DNA of 64,000 bases from Labia minor (GCA_963082975.1 OY720344.1:35208033-35272032), one strand, 5' to 3'; shown: positions 46,465-59,089, counted from the stretch's first letter. Numbers and translations are program-made. The notes: generated from the sequence alone by a model not told the origin.

Positions 46465-47456
46465 CACAGAGGTGGCTAACCCAAATGATCTTGCGGGCCA
46501 CTTTGGAAATGCATCATAACTTCGCGGGCCGCAAATAAAATTATACATACCCATATTAGATTTAGACCCATTATAGATATTGTTTGGTGTGACAAATTGC
46601 AAAATAATGAATTTTTATTATGTTTACTATTTTTTTACATAAAAACATATATAATATAATAAAAATGATACTGTAAAATTGTAAAAAATATATAATACTA
46701 AAAATAAATTAGCTGGAGTGTCTCCACTCGACTATCTCGCAATTTGAATTGGATTAAATAACATAATATATTATATTTAAATTAAATTTAATTAATTATA
46801 AATTATAAATAATAAATATTAAACCAGCGCATGTTTGGCTTTTTATTGATGGCACCATGGCACGTGTTGGCGCGTGAGATTTGCAGTGTTAAAAAATTAA
46901 TTCTGGTACTTTCAGCAATTCAATCAAGCTGAAATTCTATATATAGCAGTTTTATACAATTATTAATCATGTGAAAAATTATCAAACATATATTTTTATT
47001 TTTACGGTCACTTTAGAGGAAAAAAAATCAAAACGTTGTAGGTAATGACCCTCTTCCGGTTGAGCTACATTTCTCAAAAGTTGATAGAAAACTATGAATT
47101 TTGAATAATGTCCATGTAGCAAATTTCATCATTCTAGCTCAAACCGTTTTTGCGTAATCTTGTCTACATACATACACACACACACACACACACAGACATT
47201 TTTCTCAACCTTAGTTAAAATGATTCAGGAACCTTCAAAACGTATAAAAACATCAAAATCTCAACATCGAAAATTTTCATGATCGCAATACTATCTCTGG
47301 CGAGATAGTAAAAAAGAAACAACGAAATAAAAAAAATGAAATCATATTTATTTCACTAGTGCGATATTTGTTTCATGAGGGCGCAGAATATAAAAGTGTG
47401 ATGAATCTCGCGGGCCGCAAAAATGTTTACGGCGGGCCGCGGGTTGGTCACGCCTG
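46465..47456. mobile_element. hAT-like element (CACAGAGGTGG family), middle layer of the nest
   Basis: Its ends CACAGAGGTGGCTAACC and GGTTGGTCACGCCTG (complement CAGGCGTGACCAACC) are inverted. GCGGGCC segments follow at both sides. The 8-bp flanks GTCTAAAC and ATCTAAAC differ at one base (46457-46464 and 47457-47464). It contains a full R2 repeat and no transposase frame. Confidence 0.8.
46711..47310 (+). repeat. R2 interspersed repeat, copy 4, full length, innermost layer
   Basis: It starts AGCTGGAGTGTCTCCACTCG with ACTATCTCGC at about 46730 and ends with a perfect hairpin, ACTATCTC/TGGC/GAGATAGT (47290-47309). So the subterminal ACTATCTCGC and GCGAGATAGT are inverted. The core has ATTTCTCAAAAGTTGATAG, GCAAATTTCATCATTC, CAAACCGTTTTTGCG, a (CA)n tract at about 47172-47194, then ACAGACATTTTTCTCAACC. 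Non-coding. It defines the family's ends best in this window. Confidence 0.82.
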
Positions 47457-47553
47457 ATCTAAACGTTATGAATAAAAAATAATTTATTTTTTCAGGGGAT
47501 ATCCCCGGTCCCCCCCCCTGCCCCCCAACATAATAGATCACGCTACGCCACTG

Positions 47554-48060
47554 CTTATAACATTATTTCTTAATTTAATATTTTTTCATTTATTCAATAT
47601 TTTGTAAATAATCGTCTATAATTCCTTTCTAAATAATAACTTTATTAAATTAATTATAATATTATTACTTAAATTAAATTAAATTAAAATGTAAAGGATA
47701 TTTATTTAAATCGTATTATATAATAATAGTTATAAAAGTTGATTTTAACAAGAAACAATAATACATTTAAGTTGGAAAGTTTGTTCCTCCCTGATTATAC
47801 CAGATCAAAATCCGACCAACTAATAAATAACTATATCAATCTATTTATAATGACGATTAATGTATGCATAATGCAATATTATATATGTTAAGATTTAATT
47901 AATGGGAATTGTGTGTAATTGTAAAACCTCTTTTATTTAAGTTAATTTTAAATTGATATAATTAATTTGTTTATTAATTTATTCATTCAATTTCAAATAT
48001 TGTATATTTTTATTCATATATTTTAAGTTATAATTGAAATTGAACTGATTTGCCTCGGGA
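47554..48060. other. AT-rich intronic DNA, nothing recognised
   Basis: No supported feature between the nest and the LINE relic. Confidence 0.45.
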
Positions 48061-48199
48061 ATAGCAAAGGAAGGGTTAGATACTGGATTCAAGTATCAAG
48101 AACATTTGTAATTCGAAATGGCTTAAAGCAATGATACTCATTATCAGCAATTTTATTTAATCTAAATTTGGAATAGGTGATTAGACAAATTGAAGAGAA

Positions 48200-48828
48200 A
48201 TAAGTTGACCTGTGGCCAGGCGCAGAACCGACCGACGGTTTGAAGTAAATTAATTTCCAGCTACAGAAACAATTTCAAATAATTTTAATATATCTATTAA
48301 TGTAATAAAAAACAGATATGCATATAACATAAATATTTTTAATTTTATTTTATTTATAATATATATGTAAGACCAGGCTGTGACGTCATGAATGGCTGGA
48401 TGACGTCATATAATTTTAATTAAGAAAAAACTAATAAAGATTATTATTCTCGAGGATAAAACCAATACAAAGTGCATGATTCGTGGTGATATATAAAAAA
48501 ATCTCCTTATGTGAAATTTGATGCGAAAATAACCCTTCCCTTCCTATCGTCGATCGCTAATACTACCACTTCCGGTTTCCGGATTTGGACCAAAAGTTGA
48601 TCAATTCATTTTACTGACGCATTAAGTAAATATACCAAATTTCATCAAAATCCGTTGAGCCGTTTAAGCTGTACACATCTATACGGACGGACGGACGGAC
48701 GAACAGACATCATGCTAAAAATACTTTTTTCTGTTAAGAAAATGCATGATTCTTGGAGATATGTAAAAATCTCCACATGTGAAATTTGGTGTGAAAACTA
48801 TACCTCCCTTATTATCGTCGGTCGGTAA
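48200..48828 (+). repeat. R1 interspersed repeat, copy D, full length, inside the LINE
   Basis: It starts ATAAGTTGACCTGTGG and ends ATCGTCGGTCGGTAA, with (GGAC)n at about 48684-48700 and both 80-bp segments. LINE codons on each side (ATTGAAGAG and AATAAAATA) rejoin in frame with an overlap of at most two bases, so no sizeable target duplication was made. Confidence 0.85.
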
Positions 48829-49459
48829 TAAAATATTATTCAATCAAACAAAAAAAATTAAAGTATTAGGTTATGCAGATGATTTAAATATAATTGGAGA
48901 GAGAGATTCTGATAAATTCACAAAACGACCCCATGGATAAATTCATTAATACAGCAATAAATAAATAAATAAATAAATATCAGCTCAAGTTTCTATTTGG
49001 AAAATAAAATATTTAATAATTGAAAGGAATCAATTCACAATACATAAAATCTTAAAAGTTTTCATATAATATGGAATTAAAATATATAGATAAGAGTAGA
49101 GTTTAAATACATACTTAGGACCTATAATACGAAAGACAATATCGTTCAAAGGTTTATTTAAATTAGGATTACTATCGGGTAGTGTTTATCATTATTCGAA
49201 ATTATTAAGGAAGATTATAAAAAGTTAAAATCTATCAATTTATTATTTTACCTGATATACTGAGACATCGTCCATGGCATTGGAAGGCGATAATAGCTTT
49301 AGAATGTATTTGTAAATATAATGTATTTTAAGATTTATGGAATACATTAAGATCAATTCACAGGAGAATGCATAATAAAGAATTATTACCTGTGCATTTT
49401 AGAATTACAAAATCGAGGAGGTTTCGAAGGATGGGGCATTTGATTCGAATGCGTTAGAT

Positions 49460-49823
49460 TAGCGTCTCCCAACCATTTTGGACTAAACGCCCACTTCGTA
49501 AGGCCGGCTTCATAATTCGCCTCCCTATAAATTTTAACAGATAAAAATTGCTTGATAATCCCCAATATAAGGAAGGTACACTTGGAGATACTTACAATTA
49601 GAGCCATATTGAAAAATCGAGTTTCAGAATCTGATCGAAAAATCATCTTACCTTTTTTTAGAACCATATTGAAAAAAAGCGGAAATATTTAAAAGCCCGA
49701 CCGCAAAATCACCTTAGAGTTGAAAATGATTTCGACCCCCAAAAATCACTATCGTCTCCCAAAAGCGTATAGTCAAATAATCGCCCGCTTTAAGATGTCG
49801 ATCGTCCAGGTTGAGAATCACTA
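49460..49823. mobile_element. hAT-like MITE (TAGTGTTTCTCAACC family), copy 2, inside the LINE
   Basis: Ends TAGCGTCTCCCAACCATTTT and GGTTGAGAATCACTA are inverted repeats. The 8-bp flanks CGTTAGAT and GGTTAGAT differ at one base. Compared with copy 1 (17564-17826) it is about 100 bp longer through a partly duplicated middle (ACCATATTGAAAAA occurs twice). Confidence 0.82.
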
Positions 49824-50030
49824 GGTTAGATAATTCGTTAGAAATTTATTTATTGAGAAATAAATTAGGAACTGGTTGATGAGTACACCAATTACACGCT
49901 AAGTTGACAATATAAGAGAATTTGGTGAAATAGAAAGTGGTTGGTGATAGTTGAGCATAGAGAGTTGGAGAAATGTGGTTATTGATGCTTTTAGCATTCG
50001 GGTTGTTAGATAAATATTTATTCTATGAAA

Positions 50031-52205
50031 ATTTTATTTTTATTATTTTAAATAAAAAATTATCTTAAATTATTGAAACTTTATATTTTCTTGAAAAAGT
50101 ATTTCATTTGCAACTCTAAAAATATTAGAAAATTACTTATTTTTAAGAAAATTTAACCAAATTTTTGTTGTAAATATGTACTATATCTAATATATGGTAT
50201 TTAAGCCCATTTTATTGATTTCCATTTACTCTTTCCTTTTATATTAAAAAACATCTAATCTTTAAGTTTTTTTTAACATTTCTCCAAGAAACAAATAATT
50301 ATTTATCTTTAATACATATATAAAAGTAAACATTAATTAATATTTAATTTCACCGTAGAATCTTATCGCTATTATTTTTTTTAAATATATCATTAATCAT
50401 CTATTAAAAAAGTATTAAATAAAAGAAAAAAAAATTAAATAAAATTAAAAGAATTTGACAAAAATTAAATATATATATAATAAAAAAATCCCATTTTAAA
50501 AAACTCGCTAAATTTTTATTTTATTTTAAAGTAAAGAGATTCACAGATAGAAATGCAAATGAGATAAAAAAAATTAATAAGTCCTTTGACCAAGGGGCTT
50601 TCATTTACTTTTCCCTCAAAATCTGTGCCCCTTAATTAAATAATTTAAATACTTTTATACTTTGAAAAATTTGAATAGATTACTGGATAAATAGAACAGC
50701 AGCATCCTCTTAGAATCCAACGATCTGAGAATAATTAAGCAAAATTAAACAAAGGATTCAAATATCTATTAATAATAAAAAATAATTATAAAATGAATTA
50801 TTATGAATTATCAGTTATTATTATAATAAAATATTTATTGTTTGATCGATTTGAATAAAATAAAAGTCAAAATGTATCAATAATCAAAATAATAAATGTT
50901 TTTATAAAGCGTTTAATACCATATAGAAACCTAATGAAGCAACATGAGCACAATAAAAGGGTAGGTTTGTTTGTTGTAGCCCCTGAAGTAGATTTCACTC
51001 TTAAATCTGATGTCAAAAAATATGTATATTACGTTCTGTAAAAGATTCTTGTAGCATTCACTTTACTGGTATAAGCCTCATTTTATAGTCTGAAATATAT
51101 ATAAATAATAAATAACTTATCGATAACTTTTTATCAGAGAGTCACAAAAAATTCAAATTCTCCAGTTCATAAAACATAAAGACTTCTAAAAAGTTTTAAA
51201 ATTGTAATTAATATTCAGAATAAAAGATGTGTATCCTAAATAAATAATCATAATATTGATAATAATTAATAAAGAATATTTTGAAATTGTAATATAATTA
51301 TTAAAAGTATATTAAAGTAAAAAAAGCTTATAATTTTGAGAAAACAATCATTTTTACGATTGTCACAAGAATAGAGATTTTATACTTTAATTAACATCCT
51401 CAATCAATAGGATTATAATAACAAGCCTGCAGCCATATAATCGTACAAATATTTTTATAAAAATTGGAAATTTTTAAATTCAGATGCTATTATATCAATT
51501 AAAGATTAAAGGGTATCGGAATTATTATTTTCAAGAAACAATATGTTAATAATTTAATTTTTGTTAATCAAAACGTATATTATATAAAATTGATGTAAAT
51601 TCGAATATATTTTGTAATTATTATAATTGAAGTATAAACAAATGAATACTTTACGAAAATGATATATTATTTTAAGAAAATTGCATGTATGTTCAGAAAT
51701 ATTAATATTATTATTTTCAATTATACCAACTAGAACGAATATCTATTCCATTCTAATATTTATATTTTATAATTATCTCTAATTGTACATGGTCTTTAGA
51801 TCATATTAATATTCAAAATATTCTAAATAAGGGTTTATGAAAACCTTCGTCTTCATTCAATGCCTACTTTGGTTCAGAGAATCTGTTCTTCCATGTTCGA
51901 CTAAGAATATAAATATATTAATTCTAGCAATTCCATCCAAAAATTTTAAAAATATTTAAATTAAAATATATAATATAAAATAGTAAATTATATTAGGTAT
52001 TTATTATATCCAGAGGATTTAATTATATTTTTTTAAACACAACTTCACACTATTCCCGCATAATCATTATATGTTTGAAGATCTGATATAGCAATGCTAA
52101 ATTATAAATTGAATCTACGTGGTAGTTTTAGGGTTGGTACCATTTTAAATATTAGAGCATTTTCATCATTTTTCTCTTTTTCCCCATAAGAAAAGTAAAA
52201 ATGCT
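50031..52205. other. AT-rich intronic DNA, 2.2 kb
   Basis: No gene or repeat recognised. A slightly more complex patch at 50930-51090 matches nothing known to me. Confidence 0.45.
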
Positions 52206-52209
52206 TTTC

Positions 52210-52440
52210 AAGCCATTAAGAAATTAACGGATGTATTTAGAATTTTGATAATAATCCAGTGCCAGAACTGATTTGCAAAATTTAGATCCGGAAATTTTGA
52301 TGTCGAAGATGTACCACTTACTTGAAGGCCGGTTGAAGCTGATAAAGACACGATAAAGACATTTGTTGATTTTTTGGACGGTAAAACCTTTACCTCAACT
52401 GAAGAGGGTAAAAAAATAATCTGGATCACATTTTATTGCT
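52210..52440 (+). mobile_element. mariner transposase N-terminal fragment
   Basis: A + strand frame reads FAKFRSGNFDVEDVPL, then RPVEADKDTIKTFVD, matching the W-F-x-KFR-x-GNFD-x-ED-x-PRSGRP linker between the two helix-turn-helix units of mariner transposases. Two stops interrupt it (one just before FAKF and one after PLT). No termini or catalytic region follow, so it is a short relic. Confidence 0.7.
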
Positions 52441-53680
52441 AACAAATATTTATGCATTATACACAAATTGTATTTCAGTTTTACAAAAAAACAAAAAACA
52501 AAAACGGAATTACTTTCTGAACAAAATACATAATTAAATTATTAAATTATTTTTATATATTAAATATTTATCATTTTAATTCTTTATTTAAATGTATGTA
52601 TAAAAATAAAATATTGTAAAATTCAAAACGAAGTTGATAAAACGCAAAGACAAATATGATGGAGAGTGGTAAAGATAAAAAAAAATTATGAATAAACCCT
52701 CACAGTTTCAAAGTAATAAAATATTAATTTATTATTCATATTATGTATTATATTTTTTTGTTTATTCTAATAAAGCTTATATTTAAAAAAATAATAATTT
52801 TAATTACTTTTTTTCAAAGAAAGTCAATTTCATTGAAATTGGTGTTAATCAAATCGCTCTTATAGTAAACTTACTTACCATAATATAAGTATATACCTAT
52901 AAAATACTATATAAATAAAAAACTTAATTTGTTTCAAGGATAGGTAGCATCTTGTCAAAATTGAGAAAATACACTTTAATAATAATCCTTCCCAATCATT
53001 TCTAATAGGATTAACTCTACAAATTGTTTGAAACATTTTAAAAATGATTAAAAAATCAAAAGGATTATGATCATCGATTTAAATTTCGTTTAGAGACAGA
53101 CAGATGCAATTATAAATTTCATTGGATTTCTATAAAAAATAAATTCCGAATTTTATTCATTTCATTTCATTTCAAGGGTTCGATAATTTGAATTTGTAAT
53201 GAGATAATTGAAATTTGGATATAAAATTATAAATCGAAAATCGTGTTAATCGGGATATTCATCTATTTTTTATATATATATTCAATAATTTTAAACTCTC
53301 ATTAGTAATATATTCATTAAAAAATAATTATCATTAATGAATTATTTTTACAGATACTTAATTTTGAAATAAAACATGATTATTTATAAAAACAACATAT
53401 GGAAAATAAAATTCATTTTATACTTTTAAGGATAATTCATTTATAAAATAGCAAATTAGTTTAAATTAGTGTAAAATTAATATAGTTTATTAGAATATAT
53501 AGAGAACAGCAAATCGACCGGAATCAAGTAAGAATTAAAGGTAAGAAATAAAAATCACTTATTGTTTTCATCTATTATAAATGACAACGTTTCGGTATAT
53601 ATTTTATTTTTCGCTGTGGAGATTGATAGTAACTATCTACACCTAAAGATAATACTGATCAGGGACTGAAACATCGTCAG
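52441..53680. other. AT-rich intronic DNA
   Basis: No supported features in this stretch. Confidence 0.45.
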
Positions 53681-54280
53681 ACCGACGATAGTAGGGGAGG
53701 TATTGTTTTCACACCAAATTTCACATGTGGAGATTTTTACATATTTCCACGAATCATGCATTTTCTTAACAGAAAAAAGTATTTTTAGCATGATGTCTGT
53801 CCGTCCGTCCGTCCGTCCGTATAGATGTGTACAGCCTGAACGGCTCAGTGGATTTTGATGAAATTTGATATATTTACTTAATGAATCAGTAGGATGAATT
53901 GATCAACTTTTGGTGCAAATCCGGAAACCGGAAGTGGTAGTATTAGCGATCGACGATAGAAAGGGAAGGGTTATTTTCACACCAAATTTCACATGAGGAG
54001 ATTTTTTACATATCACCACAAATCATGCACTTTGTATTGGTTTTATCCTCGAGAAAAATCATATTTATTATCCAGCCATTCATGACGTCACAGCCTGGTC
54101 TTGCATAGATATTATAAATAAAATAAAATTAAAAATGTTTATATTTATTATTTATGTATCCATATCTGTTTTTTATTACATTAATAGATATATTAAAATT
54201 ATTTGAAATTGTTTCTGTAGCTGGAAATTAATTTACTTCAAACCGTCGGTCGGTTCGGACCTCGCCACAGGTCAACTTAT
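53681..54280 (-). repeat. R1 interspersed repeat, copy E, nearly full length
   Basis: On + it begins ACCGACGATAGTAGGGGAGG (the complement of the R1 3' end) and ends GGTCAACTTAT. The microsatellite GTCTGTCCGTCCGTCCGTCC lies at about 53797-53821. Its 3' end reads GTCGGTCTG rather than GTCGGTCGGTAA, and one of the two TGACGTCA motifs is lost by a small deletion. Otherwise it is close to copies A and B. Confidence 0.82.
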
Positions 54281-55127
54281 TATTTCTTACTTCCAATTCC
54301 CGTCGATTTTCAGTTCTCTTTATATTCTAATTAACTAATATTAATATACAATTGAATTGGATAAAAGAATTTAAAATTAATTTTATTTTTCATTTGTTGT
54401 TTTTAAAAATAATCATATTCATATTTTTTCAGTTTGATTTTAGCTTACATCACTTGTTTTAACCTGTGATTTAATTTATTAATTGTCAATATAAATAATG
54501 TTTTATATTTACTTAAAATTAAAACGTTATTTTTTATGTTCATTTTGTCAGATCCTACTTAAATTGCCTTTAACAGTATAATAAATAAATCCATAAAAAT
54601 TTAATAATAATGTTTAATAAATAATTGAGGTGTATGTACTTATTGTATATCATTTTCCTGTTTGATTTTCTAAGCATAATCTCTTTTGAAAATCTCTCTC
54701 TTTATTCTATACTTTGAACAATTTCAATCATTTATTCAAAGGACTATGTTTATTTTAAGCCACTCTCCATTTGACTACGCTTTACTCAATTCCATTACAA
54801 AAAAAACGATTTCGATACTATACCGTTTGTTTATATTCAACTCCATTTTGAATATTGAGATGGAAGTATAATTTTTTTAAAATATGAACCTTGAAAAATA
54901 ACATCACTTCTACTGTCAAGCATTGAAAAAATATATTAAAATTAAAAAAGGTATAAATTACATTCACTTAAGTGGCCGTTTCTGAATAAAAAATAGACAA
55001 TATTTGACATTTCATCAAGAACCGCCCTTCCTCCTCCTCTCTTTTTATCCTCTATATCTACATCCTCTATTCACTCTTCATTATATCATTTCACTCTATA
55101 TAACCGAAAAAATTTTGCTTATCCTTA
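54281..55127. other. AT-rich intronic DNA
   Basis: A 61-codon frame at 54686 is not recognised. Nothing else is supported. Confidence 0.4.
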
Positions 55128-55434
55128 ACACATCGTTCAATAAGTCTCGAGACTAACCCAGAGATGGTGCTAGTAGTACCAAAGTGGCCACGTTTCCATA
55201 GAGTGCGAATCTCTACATGAAACGTGTAAAAATTTCACGTCGATCGGACCACAGACAGCAGTTATCGAGGATAGAGTAAAGTCACTTTGTAATTTGTTTG
55301 AAAAATGGAAAAAAGGGAGTTTCGCGTTTTAGTAAAACATTGTTTTTTAATGGATAAAAACACCGTAGAAGCCCAGAAATTGAAAAAAAAAATGATGTTT
55401 TGGTGTTAGTCTTGGGATTTATTGAACGATGTGT
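55128..55434 (+). mobile_element. mariner MITE retaining the transposase start
   Basis: Terminal inverted repeats of about 28 bp (ACACATCGTTCAATAAGTCT; complement of the right end ACACATCGTTCAATAAATCC) are flanked by TA. After a 150-bp leader the + strand encodes MEKREFRVLVKHCFLMDKNT and VEAQKLKK, the start of a mauritiana-type mariner transposase. It then jumps to the right terminus. Everything after residue ~27 is deleted. Confidence 0.85.
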
Positions 55435-58400
55435 TATACCATGATTTATAATTAAAAAAAATAATTGTGCCACAATTATTTACTATAAAATATTACATCA
55501 TTTTTCAAAAAGTTTTTTTTTTATTTTTATTAAATTTTTTACTTTTTTTATAAATCACATTATTATTTAATATATTACAATTTAATATAATTGTACTTAA
55601 TGTCCAATCATTCATTATGCGGCCATATATATAAGAGAGATCACGCTGACGTCACTGGTAGGTAAAAAACCAGCAGGATTACCAATTCTGTAGTGTGTTA
55701 TTGTTAAATTTGAAAAATATGGGCTTTTTAGAATTTCAAAGCATTTACACTAAATTTTTGTTGAATTATAAATTAAACATTTTATAATCAGTCCCAAGAT
55801 TAAGAAACTTAATTGGTTCTCCTTATCTCAGCAACATTCCATTGCTAACATTCTGGATTTGCCTACCAAAATGATGTAAATAAATAAACAGTCTCCTCTG
55901 GTTTGAATCGAAAATAATAAGAGAAAAAGTGATAAAATGAAACAAAATCAAGTTGTAATTATAACAGCTTTGCTTTAATTATAATTTTAATTTTTTTTTT
56001 ACTGTATAGTATAATATTTTAACCTAAACTAATTTTTATCCAGAATACACCCCTTTCTCATTTTATTTATTATTGATGAATTTTTTATAAATGCAATAAA
56101 AAATAATATCTAAAAAAATATTATACTGGAGAGAAATATTAAAAACTTTAAAATATAACAATTAGCATAATTTATAAATATTAACTTTTAAAAAATATAG
56201 TTTACATATTTAGCAAAGAAAAACTTTTTTATTAACATATTTCAAATTTCACAATAAGCTTAAAAGATATTTAAAAGCAATGGAATATAATTAATTTAAA
56301 TAAAAAAAATTCTATTGAATTCAACTCAATGGCACTAATGAACTTGGAAATTTTTGTTCGTAAAAATCACTCTTCCTTATCCTGAGTCCCTTCTATTTCA
56401 TTTCTTATACATCTGATACCTACATATTTTACTTTTATTGCTTTCCCAATCGGTTTCTCTCTAAATAAATTTTAAACATTTCTTTATATATTCCAGCCAC
56501 ACAACCCACCCGACTTTACCTAACATGGCCATCCCTTACATTGATCATCGAAAATTTTTTATAATAAAAATGATCAAGTGATATTTTTTTAAACTTTGGA
56601 ATATTTTTTGTTAAAGAATGAAATGTTTAATATAATATGTGCGTTGGAGAATTACTTTCATCACTCTTCACTGTGAATATTTGTTTAGTATTGAAGATTA
56701 AAATATCAAAGTCAGTATAAAAAATTCTTTTGATGTCTTCGATAAATTTAAATTATACATACCCAATAAAATTGAATCAATTTCTTTCTCAAAATGGAAT
56801 TGAAATCCTTTACATTTTTAATTAAATTATAAATTCCTTACAAATTGAAAAAATTAACAAATTAAATTCTATTCTAACGCCTTTTAATTATTAATTATTC
56901 TAATTTAATTAAAATGCAATTAAACTTTATTAACTACTAGTTGAAAAACTTAACTGTAAAATATCATACACAAGTCTGATTTTTAAAGATTAATGAATGC
57001 TATTTAGTAAATAAAATTATAAATATAAATCTATATATATATGGATGTGTGTATTGAAAACTCAATGAGAAATTGATATAAAAAAACCAAAACCTAGCTG
57101 GTAATTCACAAAAGGAATTGCATGAGGTTTCCTCTCTGAAACAGTTCAATATCCAAGATAAAAGGAGATCGTCTGTTTCTAATTTTCTATCCTTTTCCTC
57201 TCTTCTCAAAATCTATTTCCCTTATTCACTGTAGTGGATAAATTGGCGGTTAAACAAAGACGCATCTTTGCAAGTGTGAAGAAATTAAAATCAATATGAA
57301 ACAATAATCAGGCAAAGTGTTATCATTTCAAAATCTCAAAGCCTTCCATTAATTTAATTTATTTTAATTAGTATAAGCCTCACTTTTGATAACCTTTAAT
57401 AAAAATATCCACTGATGTATATTACTTTATTTTAAAACTTTTCCGTTTTAATTAATTTATTTAATAAAAATAATAAAAGAAAAAAAAAATATTAAAATTA
57501 TAAAAATATGCATTCTTTTTGTTGTATAATAAAAGTTATACAAAATCGAATAAAATAAAGGAATTGAATAAATAGATTTTTCAAAGAGACAAATCTTTAT
57601 GAATATATGTATAGGTAGAATGTAAATCTAAATGAGCATTTTATTTACATTGAGAGTAATTTGTATCAAATGGATGGGAATTTTTTTATTTATATACAAT
57701 TTATATATACTTTGGAAATTAGTATTTTATTTTTTTGCAATAATGCAAAAAAATATATTAATGTTTTTATGTTAATAATTTTTTAAAAATTTATTTATAT
57801 ATCAGCCCTGAATAGTAAATAATTAAATAAATTTTATTTAAAAGGGTTTTTAAACAGATAAAAAAAGTTCACAGATTCTCTTTTATTAAAATAAAAATAT
57901 TTCTGGTCCTTTAGCTTCCACAAGGGTGTAATTATTTAAAAATATTTGTTTGGCTCTTAACTTTTATAGACTAAATTCTAAAAAAAAATGCAGTTATATG
58001 TATTTATATATATATTTTTTATTGATAAATGTTTAAACATTTCTTAGAATTAACAAATAATTTGTTAAAGCGAAACAGATATTTTTCTTTAAAATTATTT
58101 CGCAACAATTAACAATTTAAATATATTAATTTAAAATTTATTTTTGGAGATACCTAAGATTTATTTTAATTTAATTCTATATTTCATAAGTGTTTAATTA
58201 TGATAGCTAATTAATAGCTTGGTTTTTATGATAGCCATAAACAATCTGTGAGAAATTTATTTATTAATCTAATAATAATAACGTTTATAGAGTACTAAAT
58301 TAAAATTATACAAAAATAAATAAAATAATAATTTATAGGAATCTGATATTAGATTATATTAGAATATAATTCATTTTTATTATTTTTATTGTATTACATT

Positions 58401-58480
58401 TCCTATTAGAATACATTTACTATGTAGGATATAAATTTAATAATAAAAATAATGTTGGCTTGTAAATAATAAAGTACCGG
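55435..58480. other. AT-rich intronic DNA, 3 kb
   Basis: One patch at 55620-55700 combines TATATATAAGAGAG with GCTGACGTCAC and resembles a promoter, but no transcript or ORF follows. Another balanced patch lies at 57110-57290. Nothing else was recognised. Confidence 0.4.
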
Positions 58481-58502
58481 GACTCCGAGCCTCGGCTCGG
58501 TA
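58478..58502. repeat. GC-rich perfect hairpin
   Basis: CCGAGCC/TC/GGCTCGG at 58485-58500 in otherwise AT-rich DNA. ACACCGAGCTG at about 58563 repeats part of it. It may be the end of an unrecognised element. Confidence 0.4.
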
Positions 58503-58857
58503 ATTAAGTTAAAAAAAATAATTCATTATTATTGGGTTTGGCTGGTAATATTAATACTTGAGACACCGAGCTGATATACAATTCTTTAATTATTTATTGC
58601 AATTATTAAATGTTGCATCATTGCATCAATCTGATTAAAATGATTGGAACTTGGGGTCCTCAATAATACATAAATATGTATTATTAGGTATGTTTCTAAG
58701 TGCATGAATATTTTTTTTTTATTGGAAGAATGATAAATATATATAATTATAAAATATTATTAAAATATATATTTTTAATTTTATTTCGAAATTAAATAAA
58801 AAATTTTAAAATATTTTAAATAAAAAAAAATATTAATACAATATCCTTTAAAAAAAG

Positions 58858-59085
58858 GCGGGAGTCAAATTTCAATATGGATGACATAGTGTCGTCATCC
58901 ATATATAAATTTAAATTAAGAAAAAACTAATGAAGATGTATTTTTCCAGAGATGTGATCAATAAAACTTAATTTTTCTTTATAAATACTATATCTAATGT
59001 AAATTTCAAAAAAATCGTTAGAGCGGTTTTTGAGAACCCATGGCCAAACAAACAAACAATTTTAGCTAGCATAATAAGATAAGAT
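58858..59085 (+). repeat. R1-related chimeric repeat
   Basis: The first part, TGACATAGTGTCGTCATCCA and then TTTAAATTAAGAAAAAACTA with ATGAAGATG, aligns with the TGACGTCA-AATTTAAATTAAGAAAAA region of R1. The second part, AAATTTCAAAAAAATCGTTA then GAGCGGTTTTTGAGAACCCA and (CAAA)n, has the same core plan but a different sequence and ends TAGCATAATAAGATAAGATA. Single copy; boundaries approximate. Confidence 0.5.
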
Positions 59086-59089
59086 ATAT

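Larger units (their letters stand above)
46311..47553. mobile_element. hAT-like element (CAGTGGCG family), outer layer of a three-deep nest
   Basis: It starts CAGTGGCGTTGGGCCGG and ends GATCACGCTACGCCACTG; the ends are inverted. The flanks TTTATATC and CTTATAAC are an imperfect 8-bp duplication (6 of 8). Inner ends are C/G-runs (GGGGGGCGTGTGC then C-run; GGTCCCCCCCCTGCCC). Removing the inner hAT (46465-47456) leaves a short non-coding element related to 13888-14510. Confidence 0.78.
48060..50030 (+). pseudogene. LINE reverse-transcriptase relic, split by R1 and by a hAT MITE
   Basis: Three separated parts follow one non-LTR retrotransposon. Before 48200: VIRNGLKQ, YSLSAILFNLNLE and VIRQIEE (RT domains 3-4). 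After 48828: NKILFNQTKKIKVLGYADDL then NIIG, containing the YADD catalytic box. Later, RMHNKELLPVHFRITKSRRF and RRMGHLIRMR (about 49360-49450), then beyond the MITE GEMWLLMLLAF and the tail TTAGATAAATATTTA. Stops and frame changes interrupt all parts. The LINE is older than both inserts. The clade is not assigned; it resembles the widespread arthropod LINE with GHVARM near its end. Confidence 0.78.

Noticed and set aside
55620-55700. TATA-like plus CRE-like promoter
   Set aside because: No transcript, ORF or conserved downstream sequence supports it; the motifs are common by chance in such DNA.
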